Assembly (NCBI GenBank): GCA_963736455.1
Contig: CAVTON010000001.1
Location: 1,550,001-1,614,000, forward strand
Source: DAHUXD01 sp963736455
Lineage (GTDB): Bacteria; Acidobacteriota; Thermoanaerobaculia; UBA5066; Gp7-AA6
Reading direction: 5' to 3'
DNA length: 64,000 nucleotides
Part shown: positions 27,391 through 36,477 of the stretch, one piece after another
How positions within the stretch are numbered: the first letter of the stretch is position 1
Layout of the letters: every line of letters begins with the position of its first letter
The notes under the pieces: model-generated
Seen by the model: the letters and a program-made list of their open reading frames with translations, nothing else
What the model was told of the DNA's origin: nothing
Databases searched by the model: none
Program-made: the position numbers and the translations under genes

Positions 27391-28500
27391 TCAGGGGCTC
27401 CAGTCGCCGACCGGGTAGAGCGTGGGGCCGACGGGGTCGCACGTGGCGTCGCCGCCGATGCGGAGCCGGCCCGTCCGATACCACAGGACGACGTCGCCGT
27501 TCAGGCTCTCGTTGTTCAGCCACGGAGCGAAGCTGACCGGACAGTTTCCGAGGCTGTGGCCGTCGTCGATCTCGTCGGGGTGATAGAGCAGCGCCCAGAG
27601 ATCGCCCTGCGAGAACTCGTCGGCCGGCAGGGCCGCTTCGGCCCCGGGCACGAGGCGGTACCCCCGCCGGCTCGTCGTGTTCGTGACGGACCAGGCGATC
27701 CCTGGATAGGAAGTCGGGCGCATCGTCTCATTCGTCAATATGACTTTGGGAGGCCGCGGCCCCGGCCGGCCTCCGCCCGGTGGAGGTGCCGGGTTCGGAC
27801 CCTCGGTCACGATGTTCGAATCGGCCCCGTCGATGTCGAAATCGAGTCGCCAGTAGGCGTGGTGCTTGCGGGTGCAGCCGACGCATTCGGAGGCGACCGA
27901 GGAAAATCCGAAGATCGGCTGGATCCGTCCGTCCATGTAGAACTTCCACCGCATCGTGTAGCGGTACCAGCCGGCCATGAACTGCGTGGTCAGAACGAGA
28001 GGGTCGGCATTCGTTTCGATCGAGACCCCATCGAAGCAATTCGGCTGGCCGGAGGAACACACTTCCGTGCCATCGCCGACGTCGCAAACGGTCCGCGCGG
28101 GTTGATCCGGCGCGGCGTACAGGTGCGGCGTCAGGATGTTGTCCGCGAGGAAGTTGCTCTGCTGATACTCCCAGTCCCGGTAGCAGTCGCAGCCGCAGCT
28201 CGTATCCAGGTACTCGACGTTGAGCATCGGGACGTGGCCGCGTTTCAGGACGAGATGGCCGTTGTAGTACGCGTCGCGAATCTCGAGGCCCGAGCCGTTG
28301 GTGCCGCTGCTCTCGCAGGGACGCAGCCATGAGATCTGCCAGACGGGATTTGAGGAAGGCCAGGACACGGTCTGCAACCCGAAGCATGTCGAGTTTGGAC
28401 ACTGCGGACAGCTCGTTTGCGGAACCGGGCGACCCGCCGCGGCGAGCGGAACGGCGGCGAGGAGGAGCAGGAACGAGGCGGGGATCAGGGTTCGTCTCAT
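27391..28500 (-). CDS. Copper-amine-oxidase-like secreted protein, degenerate site
   Basis: A 369-residue exported protein (signal MRRTLIPASFLLLLAAVPLAAAG) that matches the catalytic beta-sandwich of copper amine oxidases in order: RDAYYNGHLVLKRGHVPMLN, a Cys-rich CGCDCYRDWEY, MAGWYRYTMRWKFYMDGRI, HHAYWRLDFDIDG, and VVLWYRTGRLRI near the end. The cofactor motif N-Y-D/E-Y reads W-Y-R-Y, so the Tyr that would become topaquinone is kept, but its neighbours are changed. Of the HxH copper pair only one His remains before RLD. Activity is therefore doubtful. Its stop and start are coupled (ATGA) to an N-domain-like partner upstream. Confidence 0.7.
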   Translation of the reverse strand: MRRTLIPASFLLLLAAVPLAAAGRPVPQTSCPQCPNSTCFGLQTVSWPSSNPVWQISWLRPCESSGTNGSGLEIRDAYYNGHLVLKRGHVPMLNVEYLDTSCGCDCYRDWEYQQSNFLADNILTPHLYAAPDQPARTVCDVGDGTEVCSSGQPNCFDGVSIETNADPLVLTTQFMAGWYRYTMRWKFYMDGRIQPIFGFSSVASECVGCTRKHHAYWRLDFDIDGADSNIVTEGPNPAPPPGGGRPGPRPPKVILTNETMRPTSYPGIAWSVTNTTSRRGYRLVPGAEAALPADEFSQGDLWALLYHPDEIDDGHSLGNCPVSFAPWLNNESLNGDVVLWYRTGRLRIGGDATCDPVGPTLYPVGDWSP

Positions 28501-29072
28501 TTTCCTGTCCTCGTCGAGCCCGGGGAATAGTTGCCGTCGACGACCCGCACACTCACCAGGTCCACCACGACCTGGCGGAGCGTTCGGGAACGATCCGACG
28601 ACAACACGAAGACTCGGAGGCAGCGGCTGCCCGGCCCGCACGGCCCCCGAGCCTCCGTCAGCAGGAAGCCGCCCTCGAAGACGGCGCGGGATCCTTTCAA
28701 GATCTTCCCGAACTCGGGATCACCGCGCACGACATCGAAGGCCTCGTCGATCTCCACGGGCGACGGCGCCGGATGGCCGAGACCGAGCGCCAGGCGGCCC
28801 GTCTGGATCCCCCCGAGCGTGTAGGAGTTCTGGTAGCCGATCCCGCGCTGGTAATCAAACACGACTTCGACGCGGCGCGGCGTCTCGATGCCGTTCGGGC
28901 CCTTGGCGGAATCCTGCCAGCTGCGGATCAGGCGCACCGGCCGCGACGTGCTCGTCACTTCGGTGGGGGACGAACCGCGGGACGGCGATTCGGACGTGGA
29001 CTGCCCGCGCGAGAGGACCGGAGCGGCCAGGGCCGCGACCGCGAGTACGGCCGTCAGGAAGCGTCCGGACAT
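28497..29072 (-). CDS. Secreted protein resembling amine oxidase N-domain
   Basis: A 191-residue exported protein with leader SGRFLTAVLAVAALAAPVLS; the ATG at 29072 is chosen because it begins this leader, while 29102 adds ten residues. The body has PSPVEIDEAFDVVRGDPEFG followed by RCLRVFVLSSD and LRQVVVDLVSVRVVDG. The order 'P-x-EI-x-A-hhh...hR...hVDL-x-x-x-xV' is the pattern of the N2/N3 domains that precede the catalytic domain of copper amine oxidases. It therefore looks like the detached N-terminal half of a split oxidase. Coupled to the catalytic-domain-like gene by ATGA. This is my pattern match, not a profile result. Confidence 0.55.
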   Translation of the reverse strand: MSGRFLTAVLAVAALAAPVLSRGQSTSESPSRGSSPTEVTSTSRPVRLIRSWQDSAKGPNGIETPRRVEVVFDYQRGIGYQNSYTLGGIQTGRLALGLGHPAPSPVEIDEAFDVVRGDPEFGKILKGSRAVFEGGFLLTEARGPCGPGSRCLRVFVLSSDRSRTLRQVVVDLVSVRVVDGNYSPGSTRTGK

Positions 29073-29132
29073 CGTCGGCGTTCCCCCGAGTGAGCGTCTC
29101 ATCCTAGCAAATCGGCTCCGGGCGAAGCGCCG

Positions 29133-30758
29133 TCACTTCTTCGCCGCCGGCTTGGGCGTCGCGTTCGGCGCCTTTCCGGTTTCGGCGTCCTTCGGCAGGG
29201 GCTTGCGCGGCAGCATCGCGTCGCGCATCGCCGCGTCGTAGGCGAAGCACGCCATCACGACCGACGCCTGCTCGAGGTCCGCCTTCACGAGCCGCTCATA
29301 CAGGTCCATGTTCGTGTGGTGCGTGCGCGTCTCGTACTCGACCTCGTCCTGGATGAACTGGAATCCGGGAAGGCCGACGCCGTCGAAAGACTCGTGATCG
29401 GTGCCTCCGGTCCGGTTCATGGTCAGCGTCGTGGCGCCCAGGTCGTGCAGCGGCGCAAGCCACGCCTCGAAGATGGGAATGACCGCGGCGTTCTCCTCGC
29501 AGTAGACGCCGCGGATCTTGCCCGTGCCGTTGTCCAGGTTGAAATACGCGGCGAGCTTCGCGTGCTCGGGCTTGATGGTCAGGGGACTCTTCTCCTTCTG
29601 GAGGAACCAGGGCTTGTCCTGCTCCTCCGGGGTGAGCGGAGGACGCGAGGCGAAGTGCTGGGACACGTACGCGCGCGATCCATACAGGCCCTGCTCCTCG
29701 CCCGTCCACAGGCCGATTCGGATGGTCCGGCGCGGCTTGACGTTCAGGGTCTTGAGGATCCGCATCACTTCCATCGCCACGACCGAGCCGGCGCCGTTGT
29801 CCGTCGCGCCCGTTCCGCCGTGCCACGAGTCGAGGTGGGCGCCGACCATGACGACTTCGTCCTTCTTGTCGGTGCCCGGAATCTCGGCGATCGTGTCCCA
29901 CTGCATCAGGTTCTCGTCCACGAAGTGAACCTTGACGTCCAGCTCGAGCTCGACCGGGACCTTTCGATCGAGCAGGCGCGCGATCCGGCCGAAGTGCTCC
30001 GACTCCATCGAGAGCTCGGGGGTCGCCGTCTTCGGCTTCGAAAAGTGAAACTCACCGCCGCCCTGAACATTGAACGTTCCGAAATCGCCGCGGCCGAGAT
30101 CGATGATCGCCAGCGGCTTCTCGTCGACCAGAAACGCATCCACGGCCTTGCGCAGCTCGTAACGCTTGACGTACTCCTCCCGGTTGTAGCGCGGCTTGCC
30201 CGGCGGCTCGTACTGCGCCAGCTGTTCCAGCGATTTCTCGTCGTAGCGCGTCAGGTCCGGCGTGTCGTGCGGCTTGACCTCGCGCACGTCGCCATAGAGC
30301 ACGATCTTCCCGGCGAAGCTGCCCTTGAGAGCCGGCAGATCGTCCTTGGACTTCGGATTCAGGCGGACGACCTGGGCGTGGATCGGGCCGTTGGTGCCCG
30401 GGGTCCAGGCCTTCGGGAGCGCGAGCAGCTCGGCGTGGTCGGGCGCGATCATCCTCACCGCGCATGACTCGTACTGCCATCCGCGTCCGAACGGTCCCCA
30501 CGTCTCCAGGTGAGCGTTGGACATTCCCCACTCGGCGAGCTTGTCCTTCGTCCACTCGTTGGCTTCCTTGACCTGCGGGGAGCCGGTGAGCCGGGGGCCG
30601 ATCCGGTCCATCAGCTCCGAGGCCGTCTCCATGACCTTCGAGTCGTGAAACCCTTCCTGGCGGATCCGGGACACCATCTCCAGGTCGACGCGCTCTTCGG
30701 CCGGCAGGCCGAGCGGCGCCATGGCGGCGAGACAGACACACGCGACGAATCGCTTCAG
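29133..30758 (-). CDS. Secreted M28 family zinc aminopeptidase
   Basis: A 541-residue exported peptidase with an M28 zinc site: HLDSWHGGTGATDNGAGS (His, Asp), TGEEQGLYGSRAY (catalytic Glu), the Asp of AYFNLDNGTG and the His of ETRTHHTNMD. A PA-like insert (PALKGSFAGKIVLYGDV) precedes it. No ATG/GTG/TTG starts at the signal peptide; the best start is CTG 30758, which follows AAGGAGG at a spacing of 6 and gives the leader (M)KRFVACVCLAAMAPLGLPA. The longer frame from 30797 would add 13 residues without an RBS. An inverted repeat lies about 42 bases upstream. Confidence 0.88.
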   Translation of the reverse strand: MKRFVACVCLAAMAPLGLPAEERVDLEMVSRIRQEGFHDSKVMETASELMDRIGPRLTGSPQVKEANEWTKDKLAEWGMSNAHLETWGPFGRGWQYESCAVRMIAPDHAELLALPKAWTPGTNGPIHAQVVRLNPKSKDDLPALKGSFAGKIVLYGDVREVKPHDTPDLTRYDEKSLEQLAQYEPPGKPRYNREEYVKRYELRKAVDAFLVDEKPLAIIDLGRGDFGTFNVQGGGEFHFSKPKTATPELSMESEHFGRIARLLDRKVPVELELDVKVHFVDENLMQWDTIAEIPGTDKKDEVVMVGAHLDSWHGGTGATDNGAGSVVAMEVMRILKTLNVKPRRTIRIGLWTGEEQGLYGSRAYVSQHFASRPPLTPEEQDKPWFLQKEKSPLTIKPEHAKLAAYFNLDNGTGKIRGVYCEENAAVIPIFEAWLAPLHDLGATTLTMNRTGGTDHESFDGVGLPGFQFIQDEVEYETRTHHTNMDLYERLVKADLEQASVVMACFAYDAAMRDAMLPRKPLPKDAETGKAPNATPKPAAKK

Positions 30759-30764
30759 GGCACA

Positions 30765-30771
30765 CCTCCTT
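30765..30771 (-). promoter_or_regulatory. Shine-Dalgarno supporting a CTG start
   Basis: AAGGAGG (read on the minus strand) lies 6 bases before CTG 30758. No ATG, GTG or TTG is in frame at this spacing, while the resulting protein begins with a textbook signal peptide. This decides the start of the M28 peptidase. Confidence 0.6.
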
Positions 30772-30799
30772 GACGCGGAACGGGGGCACGGTACCACCG

Positions 30800-30822
30800 G
30801 CCGTTTTGACCGGTCAAACGGC
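30800..30822. promoter_or_regulatory. Palindrome upstream of the M28 gene
   Basis: A 12-base perfect palindrome TTGACCGGTCAA (30806-30817) is extended on both sides, with one bulged T, into GCCGTTT/AAACGGC. The centre has no loop, which is more typical of an operator for a dimeric repressor (TetR-like sites often read TTGAC...GTCAA) than of a terminator hairpin. The regulator is unknown. Confidence 0.45.
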
Positions 30823-30899
30823 TCGAAGAGGCAGATGATTACCTCGGTTGTTTCGGGGGGTTGAAGCCGGTACCGACATGCTCCCCGGGACCGGGCACC

Positions 30900-33865
30900 C
30901 TAGAACCTGACGCCCACGCTGAAGCGGAAAGTGCGCGGAGGCTGGTAAACGAGAGGCGTCCCGAAGCTCGAGCCGAGGTCGTAGTTCACGCCCCGAACCG
31001 GCTTCTCGGTGAACGGATTGAATGGCTGGACCGAATGGACCGTCGTGTCGACCGCGAGGACCCCCTGCTGGTTGAAGACGTTGAGGATCTGGGGCTGCAC
31101 GAAAAGTTCCACGGTCTCGAAGACGCGAGCCGCGACCGTGAACGCGATGTCCGTGCTCGAGATCGCGGGCATCCGGTAAGCGCCGCGCGCGGAAAAAAAG
31201 TAAGCGCCCCTGTCCGGAGGTTGAGCATAGCCGGGATTGGCGACGTAGTTCTGCCCCGCCGAATCCGAGAACGAGACCTCGCCGACCGCCTCGTACGGAA
31301 GGCCGGAGGCGTACGACTCGAGCACCGAGGCGCCGACCTCGCCGAACGAAACGGGAAGCGTCGCGCCGAGCCAGGCGCGCACGCGATGGCGCTGGTCGCC
31401 GGGCAGGTAGCCGGTGGGGTACGACCAGCTCGCTCGTGAGTACTCGGGGTACTCGCCGGCCTTGTCCGGCGCCGCCGAGACGTTCTCGTTCTCGCCGACG
31501 ACGTTTCCGGTCAGCCTCGACCACGTGTAGCTCGCGCCGGCATAGATCGCGGCGGAGAAGCGGTAGTCGACGCGGGTCTGCACCGCCTCGTAGCGCCGCT
31601 CGAGGACCGGGGAGTTCTCGAGGATCTCGAGGTCCAGAGGACCGTAGGGGCCCGGGACCTGTCCGGTCCCGAGGTCGACCCGGCCGTCGTAGAAGTCGTC
31701 GTAGTGACGATAGAGGTAGTCGGCTCGCGCCCATCCCCGCGAGCCGAGGGCGACGCCGACCCCGGCGGAATATTCGGTCGCCGTCGGCGAGACCAGTCCG
31801 TCGGCGGAAACGACGCGGTTGACGCCCTGGATCCGGACGGCATCCGGCGGACTCGCGCGGCCGACGGTCTGGAACCACTGGTCGACGGCCGTCAGCGCCT
31901 GCGCGCTCGTCAGGAGCTGATCCGTCGGGGCGGAAGGGTCGCAGTTGATGCAGGGCCCCGTGTACTTCCAGTCGTAGACCGAGGGCTGTCCCGCCGCCGA
32001 GAAGAGCTGGACGATGCCCTCGTGCAGTCCAGCCATGTACCGCGCATAGCCCGCGTTGACGAGGACCGCGCCCGTTCCCGAAACATCGAACTGCGCCGCC
32101 ACGCGCGGGCTCCAGGCGCGGCTCGTCGAGACCGTCCGGCCGCCGCCGTCGCGCGCGTCGTTGGCGTCGTACCGGACGCCGAGGTTCAAGGTGAGGCGGC
32201 CGCCGAGCTGGACGCGATCGGAGAAGTACGCCGATTGCGTCAGAAAGTGGTCGCCGGAGGAAACCTGCTCGATGCGCCGCCATTCCAGGAACGCCTCCGC
32301 GCCGTTCGGCACGTCGTTCGAGATGACGGGGTACGCCTGGTTGTTGCGGAGAATCGCGCCGGCGCCGAGGACGAGAAAGCCGCTGCCCGAGAAATCGAAG
32401 TTGGCCAGCGTGGTCTTTTCGAACCACTCGTAGCCGAGGCGCAGTTCGTGCGTCCCGAGGTTCTCGGTCGAGAGCAGGTACGAGGCCTTCGCCAGCCAGG
32501 ACGTGTTGCCGTAGTCCTCCGGGTGTCCCTGGTAGCCCGCCGGCGAATTCAGGACGAACTCGGGCTCGCGAAAAACGTCGACCAGCGTTCCGCGCACGAA
32601 GTCCGAGTACGGCGACCCCGCGCCGTCGATCGTGAACGTCCGGTGCGCGTACTGCGCCTCCACGAAGAGCCGGGGCGAAAGGATCCCGTTGTAATTGAGC
32701 GTCAGGATGGAGTGCGGCGACTCGATGTCGTCGAGCACACCGAGCTCGCCCGCCGGAAGGTACTCGCTGTTCGCCTCGGTCGGCCGCACGGCCGTGTACG
32801 ACGCGACAAGATTCTGCGAGGCCGTCACGTCGCCGGTCAACTTTCCTTCCCACCGGTTCTCCTGGTACCGGTGCGTGTAGGGAATCAGCACGGACCCCTG
32901 GTCTCCCTGCTCGGAGTCCGCGGGCAGGAAGATGCGCTGCGAATCGCTGAGGTCCTCACGTCTCCCGGCGGCGAAGAACCAGATTCGATCCTTCCAGATC
33001 GGGCCTCCGAGAGTCGCCTCGTAGCTCTCGTCGACCTGCGGCAGTCTCGGGTCCTGACTCAGGGTCTCCTCGATCGGGTCCAGCGCTCTCCAGGCGTCGC
33101 TCGTGAAGCTGGTCCGAAACGTGCCGTGGAACGCGTTGCCGCCCGACCGCGTGATGACGTTGACGACTCCCCCCGTGAACCGGCCGTACTCGGCCGACAC
33201 GCTGCCCGTCAGGACCGTCGTCTCCTGGATCGCGTCCTCGATGAAGAGGTCCTGCGGCTGGCCGCGGAGGTTCTCGTTGACGACGGCGCCGTCCACCATG
33301 TACAGGCTCTCGAAGGACTGCGCGCCGGAGATGACCAGCGCGGGCCGCGTGTTCGCGCTTCCGATGTTCCCCGTCGGGCCGTCGTCCGTGACGCCGGGCG
33401 CGAGCAGGGCGACCGAGCGCAGCGACCGATCCAGGGGGAGCCGATCGACGAGCGATTGTTTGTAGCTGGACGCGACCTGGGTCGTGTCCAGGGGGAGCCG
33501 GCAACCGAGTCCGACGAAACGGTGATCGCGGCCTCGACGGTCGCCGGGCGCATCACCGCGTCGAGACGGCCGCCGACCGCGGCGTGGAGCGTGATCGTCT
33601 TCTCGACCGACTGCATCCCCGTCATCGAGACGCGCACGGCGTAGGGGCCGGGCGGCAGGAAGGGCAGCACGTATTCGCCACCCGGCTGCACGGCCGTCTG
33701 CCGGCGCCCCTGAAGGTTCGGCGACTCGACTTCGACACGGGCTCCCGGCAACGGCGCGCCGGCCTCGTCGGTCACCCGGCCGCTCAGCGAAGCGAGGGGA
33801 ATGCCCTGGCCGGCCGCGGCGGCAGCCGTCAGATAGACGGCAAGCCGAGCGGCCCAGTGCTTCAT
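30900..33865 (-). pseudogene. TonB-dependent receptor with carboxypeptidase-regulatory domain, frameshifted
   Basis: An outer-membrane receptor interrupted once. The N-terminal part (33865 down) gives a signal peptide (KHWAARLAVYLTAAAAAG) and a carboxypeptidase-regulatory Ig-like domain (ASLSGRVTDEAGAPLPGA). At a run of five Gs (33491-33495, plus strand) the frame breaks: the continuation LDTTQVASSYKQSLVDRLPL, then plug motifs (MVDGAVVNE, AEYGRFTGGVVNVITRSG) and the barrel ending FRFSVGVRF lie in the other frame. Restoring one base gives 988 residues, a normal length. The barrel frame alone is open from 33299. It overlaps the kinase stop (ATGA). Substrate unknown; sequencing error and true decay are both possible. 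Confidence 0.85.
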
Positions 33866-36477
33866 TTCAGGCCCTCGGCGAGGAAGAGCTCCGTCGAATA
33901 GCGGTGATGGGTGTACGCGCAGATCTTCCCGTCGGCCGAAAACCGGATCGTGCTGATACCGCCCCCGGTCGTGGGGGAGACGGGCGGGATCTGCTTGAAG
34001 AGCTCCCGGCGGCCGCTCCAGGGATCCACGAGGAAGACGCGCGCCATCACGACCGATTCGCCGGGCGCGAGACGGTCGGCGCCGCGCACGTAAAGCCCCT
34101 TGCCGTCGGCGGTCCACTGGAAGGGCTCCTCACCGGGCTCCAGTCCCGCGACCTTGCCCGCCTCACCCTCGCCCGTCGGGTAGACGTTCCAGCTTCCGGC
34201 GGCGTCCCGAGCGCACAGGTACCGTCCGTCGCCGGAGATGAAGGGCCGCCGGGTTCCCTCGGGCGTGACGGCCCGGCGCTCTCCCCGGTCGAGATCCTGG
34301 ATCCAGACCCGCTGATTGTGGTTCGGTTCGCTCGCGACGAAGTAAATGCGCCGGCCATCGGGAAAGAAGCCGGAATTACCACAGCAATCGAGTCCAGGGA
34401 CGGCGATGGGGACTGAAGGCCCGGCTCCGGTCGGCAGGAGGGAGAGGCCGTCGTCCTGCGTCGTGAGAACGTACTTTCCGTCGGGAGAAAGAATTCCATC
34501 TCCGGAGTCGGCGAGCTTCTTCGCGGGTGAGCCGTCCGTCCGCCTCAGGTAGAGACCGCCGCCTGACCTTCCGGCCTCCGACAGAAGGATCGTGTCCCCC
34601 GAACGCGACAGGTCCGAGAGCATCGACCGGTCGAAATTCGAGAGGTTCCTCTCCCGCGACTCGCCCGGAAAGCTGCCGAAGATCTCGGCCGTCTCGACCA
34701 CTCGCCCCAGCAGGACGCGGCCGGCCGCCGAGATGTCGAAGAGCGTGAAATCGCCGGCCAGGGAAGTCACGAACCGATCGTGCCCCGTCAGATCGGCCGA
34801 GCGCAGCTCGGTCGTGCCGGTTTGACCCGCGGTGTACCAGATCTCGCCCGTCGAGGGCGACCAAGCCGCCTCGCCAACCTTCAGGCTCGGCGCGATCTTC
34901 TGGATCCGTCGCTGGCGATCCACGACCAGGAGCGTGCTGCTCACGTCGACGAACGCGACACGGTTTCCGTCGGGAGAGATCCGTGGTCGGTTTAGCCACG
35001 TTGTATCGACATAGAGGGCCGTCCCGATCGGATATTCGAGGCGGTTGCGGCCGTCGACGAAATGCACGACCGCGAGGTCGTTTCCGTTCGGCGCCCAGCT
35101 CGCGCCCAGCACCTCGTCGAGGAGCTCCCGCGGCGTTCCGCCGGAGATCGGGACTCGCGCCAGCATTCCGAATTCGAGCCGCGGATCACGAGCGGTCAGA
35201 TCGTCGTGGGGCGTGCGCAAGGTCGTTCCGTGCGGCATCAACAGGAGGATCGCCATCTCCCCCGTTCTGGAAACCGAGAGCACCTCGGCCGGGGGCAGTC
35301 CGACGGGACGGGTGTTCGGGTGATCGAGTCGCGTCTCGAATATCTCGGGGCGTCTCCCCTCCCACTGCGCCGCGTAGACGACGCTCTGGCCGTCGGACGT
35401 GAACGCGGCCGTGTCGATGCCGGCGTTGCGAAAGGTGACCTGCTGAAATCGGGGCGCCTGGGGACGGGCGGTGGATCGGCCGAGAAAGAGGCCGGCCGTC
35501 AGAGCCGCCGCGGCCGCCGCGGCGACGAGCGCCGCCGAGCGCCACCGCCGGAGGGAGGGGCGCGGCGCGAGCGCGATTCCTGACCAGGACGCCTCCGACA
35601 TGTGCTGCCGCAGGAGGTTGAAGTCCTGGGCGAGGTCTCGCGTGGCCGCGTACCGATCCTTCGGGTCCTTGGCGAGGCAGCGCTCGATGACCCAGCGCAG
35701 CGGCGGAGGCAGCTTCGGTCCGGCCCCGGTGAGCGGCGGAGGCTCGTCGTGAAGGATCGCGGCCAGAGTGTCGACCGTGGTGTTGCCCTGGAACGCCGGA
35801 TTCCCCGTCGCCATCTCGTAGAGCACGGCGCCGAAGGCGAACTGGTCGGCGCGATAGTCGGCCACGTGCCCGCCCGCCTGTTCGGGCGACATGTACCGCA
35901 CGGTGCCGATGAGAACGCCGGGCTGCGTCGGAAGAGGAAGCGTGCCTTCGTCGGGTCCGGCACCGCGTTCGAGCGGCGAGCGCGTCAGCTTCGCGAGCCC
36001 GAAGTCGAGCACCTTCACGAGGCCGTCCGGCGTCACCATGACGTTGTCCGGCTTCAGGTCCCGGTGGACGATGCCGGCCTCGTGGGCGCGGGCGAGGCCG
36101 TCGGCGATCTGGACTCCGACGTCGAGGATCTTCCGCACCGGTATGCCGCCCGGCCGGAGCAGTTGCCGGAGGGTCTGCCCCTCGACGAGCTCCATGGCGA
36201 TGTAGCTCCCGGCTTCCGATTCGCCGATCTCGAACACCGTCACGATGTTCGGATGACTCAGCGTGGAGACCGCCCGCGCTTCCTGCTCGAAGCGCTTCAG
36301 GCGGTTCCGGTCCGTCGCGAACTCCTCGGGAAGCACCTTGATCGCGACGTCTCGGTTGAGCCGCGAGTCGCGGGCCCGGAAGACTTCGCCCATCCCGCCT
36401 GTGCCGATGCGCGCGAGGATCTCGTACGGACCGAGCCGCGTGCCCGCACGCCGCGAGTCGGAGGACGGCGGCGTCAC
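33862..36477 (-). CDS. Ser/Thr protein kinase with TolB-like propeller
   Basis: An 871-residue protein. The cytoplasmic kinase domain (about residues 15-290) has GTGGMGEVF (P-loop), VAIKVLP, HRDLKPDNV (catalytic loop), DFGLAK and GTVRYMSPEQ. One transmembrane segment (SAALVAAAAAAALTAGLFLG) leads to a periplasmic beta-propeller of TolB/WD40-like repeats (e.g. VAFTSDGQSVVYAA, PRISPDGNRVAFVD). This PknB-type kinase plus sensor is abundant in Acidobacteriota. The GTG start overlaps the stop of the FHA regulator (GTGA), and its stop overlaps the TonB receptor start (ATGA). It likely senses a surface signal and phosphorylates the FHA protein; that link is inferred. Confidence 0.93.
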   Translation of the reverse strand: MTPPSSDSRRAGTRLGPYEILARIGTGGMGEVFRARDSRLNRDVAIKVLPEEFATDRNRLKRFEQEARAVSTLSHPNIVTVFEIGESEAGSYIAMELVEGQTLRQLLRPGGIPVRKILDVGVQIADGLARAHEAGIVHRDLKPDNVMVTPDGLVKVLDFGLAKLTRSPLERGAGPDEGTLPLPTQPGVLIGTVRYMSPEQAGGHVADYRADQFAFGAVLYEMATGNPAFQGNTTVDTLAAILHDEPPPLTGAGPKLPPPLRWVIERCLAKDPKDRYAATRDLAQDFNLLRQHMSEASWSGIALAPRPSLRRWRSAALVAAAAAAALTAGLFLGRSTARPQAPRFQQVTFRNAGIDTAAFTSDGQSVVYAAQWEGRRPEIFETRLDHPNTRPVGLPPAEVLSVSRTGEMAILLLMPHGTTLRTPHDDLTARDPRLEFGMLARVPISGGTPRELLDEVLGASWAPNGNDLAVVHFVDGRNRLEYPIGTALYVDTTWLNRPRISPDGNRVAFVDVSSTLLVVDRQRRIQKIAPSLKVGEAAWSPSTGEIWYTAGQTGTTELRSADLTGHDRFVTSLAGDFTLFDISAAGRVLLGRVVETAEIFGSFPGESRERNLSNFDRSMLSDLSRSGDTILLSEAGRSGGGLYLRRTDGSPAKKLADSGDGILSPDGKYVLTTQDDGLSLLPTGAGPSVPIAVPGLDCCGNSGFFPDGRRIYFVASEPNHNQRVWIQDLDRGERRAVTPEGTRRPFISGDGRYLCARDAAGSWNVYPTGEGEAGKVAGLEPGEEPFQWTADGKGLYVRGADRLAPGESVVMARVFLVDPWSGRRELFKQIPPVSPTTGGGISTIRFSADGKICAYTHHRYSTELFLAEGLK

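Noticed and set aside
27213..27536. A small + strand ORF with AGGAGG and ATG at 27273
   Set aside because: The RBS and ATG are part of the inverted repeat, and the reading frame overlaps the supported convergent gene with low-complexity Arg-rich sequence.
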